6,406 nucleotides of DNA, from NCBI GenBank assembly GCA_945861165.1, contig CAMATO010000062.1:1-6406 (forward strand), written 5' to 3'. The DNA is from Bifidobacterium breve. GTDB taxonomy: Bacteria; Actinomycetota; Actinomycetes; S36-B12; UBA5976. Position 1 is the stretch's first letter; each line of letters opens with the position of its first letter. The position numbers were made by a program, and so were the translations under genes. The notes under the pieces are model-generated. The model was not told the origin of the DNA and searched no databases. It saw only the letters and a program-made list of their open reading frames with translations. This document shows, piece by piece, positions 5,304-6,406 of this stretch.

Positions 5304-6296
5304 ATGAAACTAAAGGGAAGGGATTTCTTAAAAGAAATCGACTTTAGTGCCGAGGAACTACTCCAAATAATTGAACGTGCCCAGAAGTTAAAAAAGCAAA
5401 AGAAAAACGGCCGTGAAAAGAAGCGCCTCAAAGGCAAAAATATTGCACTCATATTTGAAAAAACTTCCACTAGAACTCGTGCTGCCTTTGATGTCGCCGC
5501 TCATGATCAAGGCGCTTTTACTACTTTCTTTGATTCCAGTTCATCTCAACTTGGTCACAAAGAATCAATTGCCGACACTGCTCGAGTATTGAGTCGTATG
5601 TTTGATGCCATCGAATACAGAGGATATTCACAAAGTGCTATTCAAGAATTAGCCAATTACTCCACAGTCCCTGTTTTTAATGGTTTAACTGATACTTGGC
5701 ATCCAACTCAAATGCTGGCAGATTTTATGACGATGATGGAACACAGCGAAAAGAAACTCCAAGATATTTCTTTTGCCTACCTTGGTGATGCCAGAAATAA
5801 TATGGGTAATTCCTTATTGGTAACAGCTGCAATTTTAGGTATGGATGTAAGACTTGTTTCGCCTAATTCATTAACCCCAAGTTTAGAAATTCAAAACATT
5901 GCTCAAGGTCTAACAGAGATCTCTGGGGCAAAAATTACTATCACCGAAGACATCGCCCAAGGCGTTTTCGGTGTTGATTTTATTCATACCGATGTTTGGG
6001 TTTCTATGGGCGAAGATGAAAATGTGTGGAGCCAGCGAATTAATTTGCTTAAGCCTTACCAGGTAACAACAGAAGTTTTAAAATTAACTAATAATGAAGA
6101 TGTTAAATTTATGCATTGCTTACCTGCTTATTATGATGACAGTACTTCGATTGGTAAAAAGATCAAAGACTCTTTTGGAATAGTTGGTGTGGAAGTTAGC
6201 GCAGAAGTTTTCAATTCTAAGAATTCAATTGTTTTTTATCAAGCCGAAAATAGAATGCACACCATTAAAGCTTTGATGGTTGAGACTTTAAGTTAA
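5304..6296 (+). CDS. argF: Ornithine carbamoyltransferase, long (E. coli ArgI/ArcB-like) type
   Basis: The 330-residue cytosolic enzyme transfers a carbamoyl group from carbamoyl phosphate to ornithine to make citrulline; ArcB-type relatives run the reverse catabolic reaction. The carbamoyl-phosphate loop FEKTSTRTR has STRTR at 55-59, HPTQ is at 133-136, the ornithine-binding DVWVSMGE places S234-M235-G236, and HCLPA holds the catalytic H271-C272. GHKESIADTARVLSRM, the GDARNNMGNSLL block and the end AENRMHTIKALMVETL closely resemble E. coli ArgI. The length and the DQGA/GHKES/NNMGNS features place it in the long subgroup rather than the ~305-310 aa form usual for actinobacterial ArgF. ATG 5304 is chosen for its GAGGAAG site and because the family begins about 50 residues before the STRTR loop. 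It is a single-gene unit, divergent from DUF3039 and convergent with csp; no other arginine gene is visible, so argF versus arcB cannot be decided here. Confidence 0.93.
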   Translation: MKLKGRDFLKEIDFSAEELLQIIERAQKLKKQKKNGREKKRLKGKNIALIFEKTSTRTRAAFDVAAHDQGAFTTFFDSSSSQLGHKESIADTARVLSRMFDAIEYRGYSQSAIQELANYSTVPVFNGLTDTWHPTQMLADFMTMMEHSEKKLQDISFAYLGDARNNMGNSLLVTAAILGMDVRLVSPNSLTPSLEIQNIAQGLTEISGAKITITEDIAQGVFGVDFIHTDVWVSMGEDENVWSQRINLLKPYQVTTEVLKLTNNEDVKFMHCLPAYYDDSTSIGKKIKDSFGIVGVEVSAEVFNSKNSIVFYQAENRMHTIKALMVETLS

Positions 6297-6318
6297 TTAA
6301 TTCTTAATTCAAAATAAA

Positions 6319-6344
6319 AGGCCCGCTAATTTCTTAGCGGGCCT
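6319..6344. terminator. Terminator between carbamoyltransferase and cold-shock genes
   Basis: AGGCCCGCTAA pairs perfectly with TTAGCGGGCCT (11 bp) around a TTTC loop. On the minus strand the hairpin is followed by TTTATTTTG, a canonical rho-independent terminator for the cold-shock gene. On the plus strand the exit (AATGTATG) lacks a T run, so termination of the carbamoyltransferase message is likely but less certain. Confidence 0.9.
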
Positions 6345-6363
6345 AATGTATGAAGTCCTTGGT

Positions 6364-6406
6364 CTAAACTGGTCTCACGTTTGCTGCTTGTGGACCTTTT
6401 TGGCCT
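6364..6406 (-). CDS. Cold-shock protein, C-terminal 13 codons only
   Basis: At the right edge the minus strand encodes GQKGPQAANVRPV followed by TAG (6366-6364). The G-P-Q-A-x-N-V ending is the C-terminus of the small CspA-type OB-fold proteins, single-stranded nucleic-acid chaperones of about 65-70 residues. Only this tail is in the window; the RNA-binding motifs and start lie outside to the right. Support comes from the hairpin terminator 19 nt after the stop with a minus-strand T run. The fragment is short, so the family call is good but paralogue identity is not determined. Confidence 0.8.
   Translation of the reverse strand, partial: GQKGPQAANVRPV

Noticed and set aside
5222..5470. Minus-strand frame opposite the carbamoyltransferase 5' end
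   Set aside because: Phe/Ser-rich antisense translation of a Lys-rich segment; an artefact of composition.

Overview
The window looks like the chromosome of a low-GC, probably planktonic actinobacterium. Base composition judged by eye is around 40% G+C. The order clpS, DUF2017, murI, rph, rdgB, together with a DUF3039 gene, is an actinobacterial neighbourhood. The rhodopsin is of the actinorhodopsin/xanthorhodopsin type. Freshwater acI lineages (Nanopelagicales) or a relative fit best; this placement is inferred from gene content, not from a tree.

Layout: (1) 1-2992, minus strand, read right to left: murI (glutamate racemase), rph (RNase PH), rdgB (non-canonical NTP pyrophosphatase), then the first 262 codons of a homospermidine synthase gene that runs off the left edge. 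The gap of 2 nt between rph and rdgB and 21 nt between murI and rph suggest one transcript. (2) 2993-3243: a 251-bp divergent control region with inverted repeats. (3) 3244-4053, plus strand: a complete proton-pump rhodopsin with all key residues, closed by a 16-bp perfect hairpin shared with the converging gene on the other strand. (4) 4114-5225, minus strand, read right to left: DUF3039, clpS, DUF2017; the last two overlap by one base (TGATG). (5) 5304-6296, plus strand: a long-type ornithine carbamoyltransferase, ended by a hairpin that also terminates a cold-shock protein gene, of which only the last 13 codons are visible at the right edge on the minus strand.

The core genes serve cell-wall precursor supply (murI), RNA and nucleotide-pool maintenance (rph, rdgB) and N-degron proteolysis (clpS). 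The rhodopsin adds light-driven proton export. The carbamoyltransferase and homospermidine synthase touch arginine/ornithine and polyamine metabolism. The most notable point is the rhodopsin: it sits as an independent, oppositely oriented unit between clpS-DUF2017 and murI, and it carries the small residue that in xanthorhodopsins opens a carotenoid antenna site. I do not see a wholly new system. No mobile element, CRISPR array, tRNA or rRNA was seen, and no gene-free stretch exceeds 300 bases.
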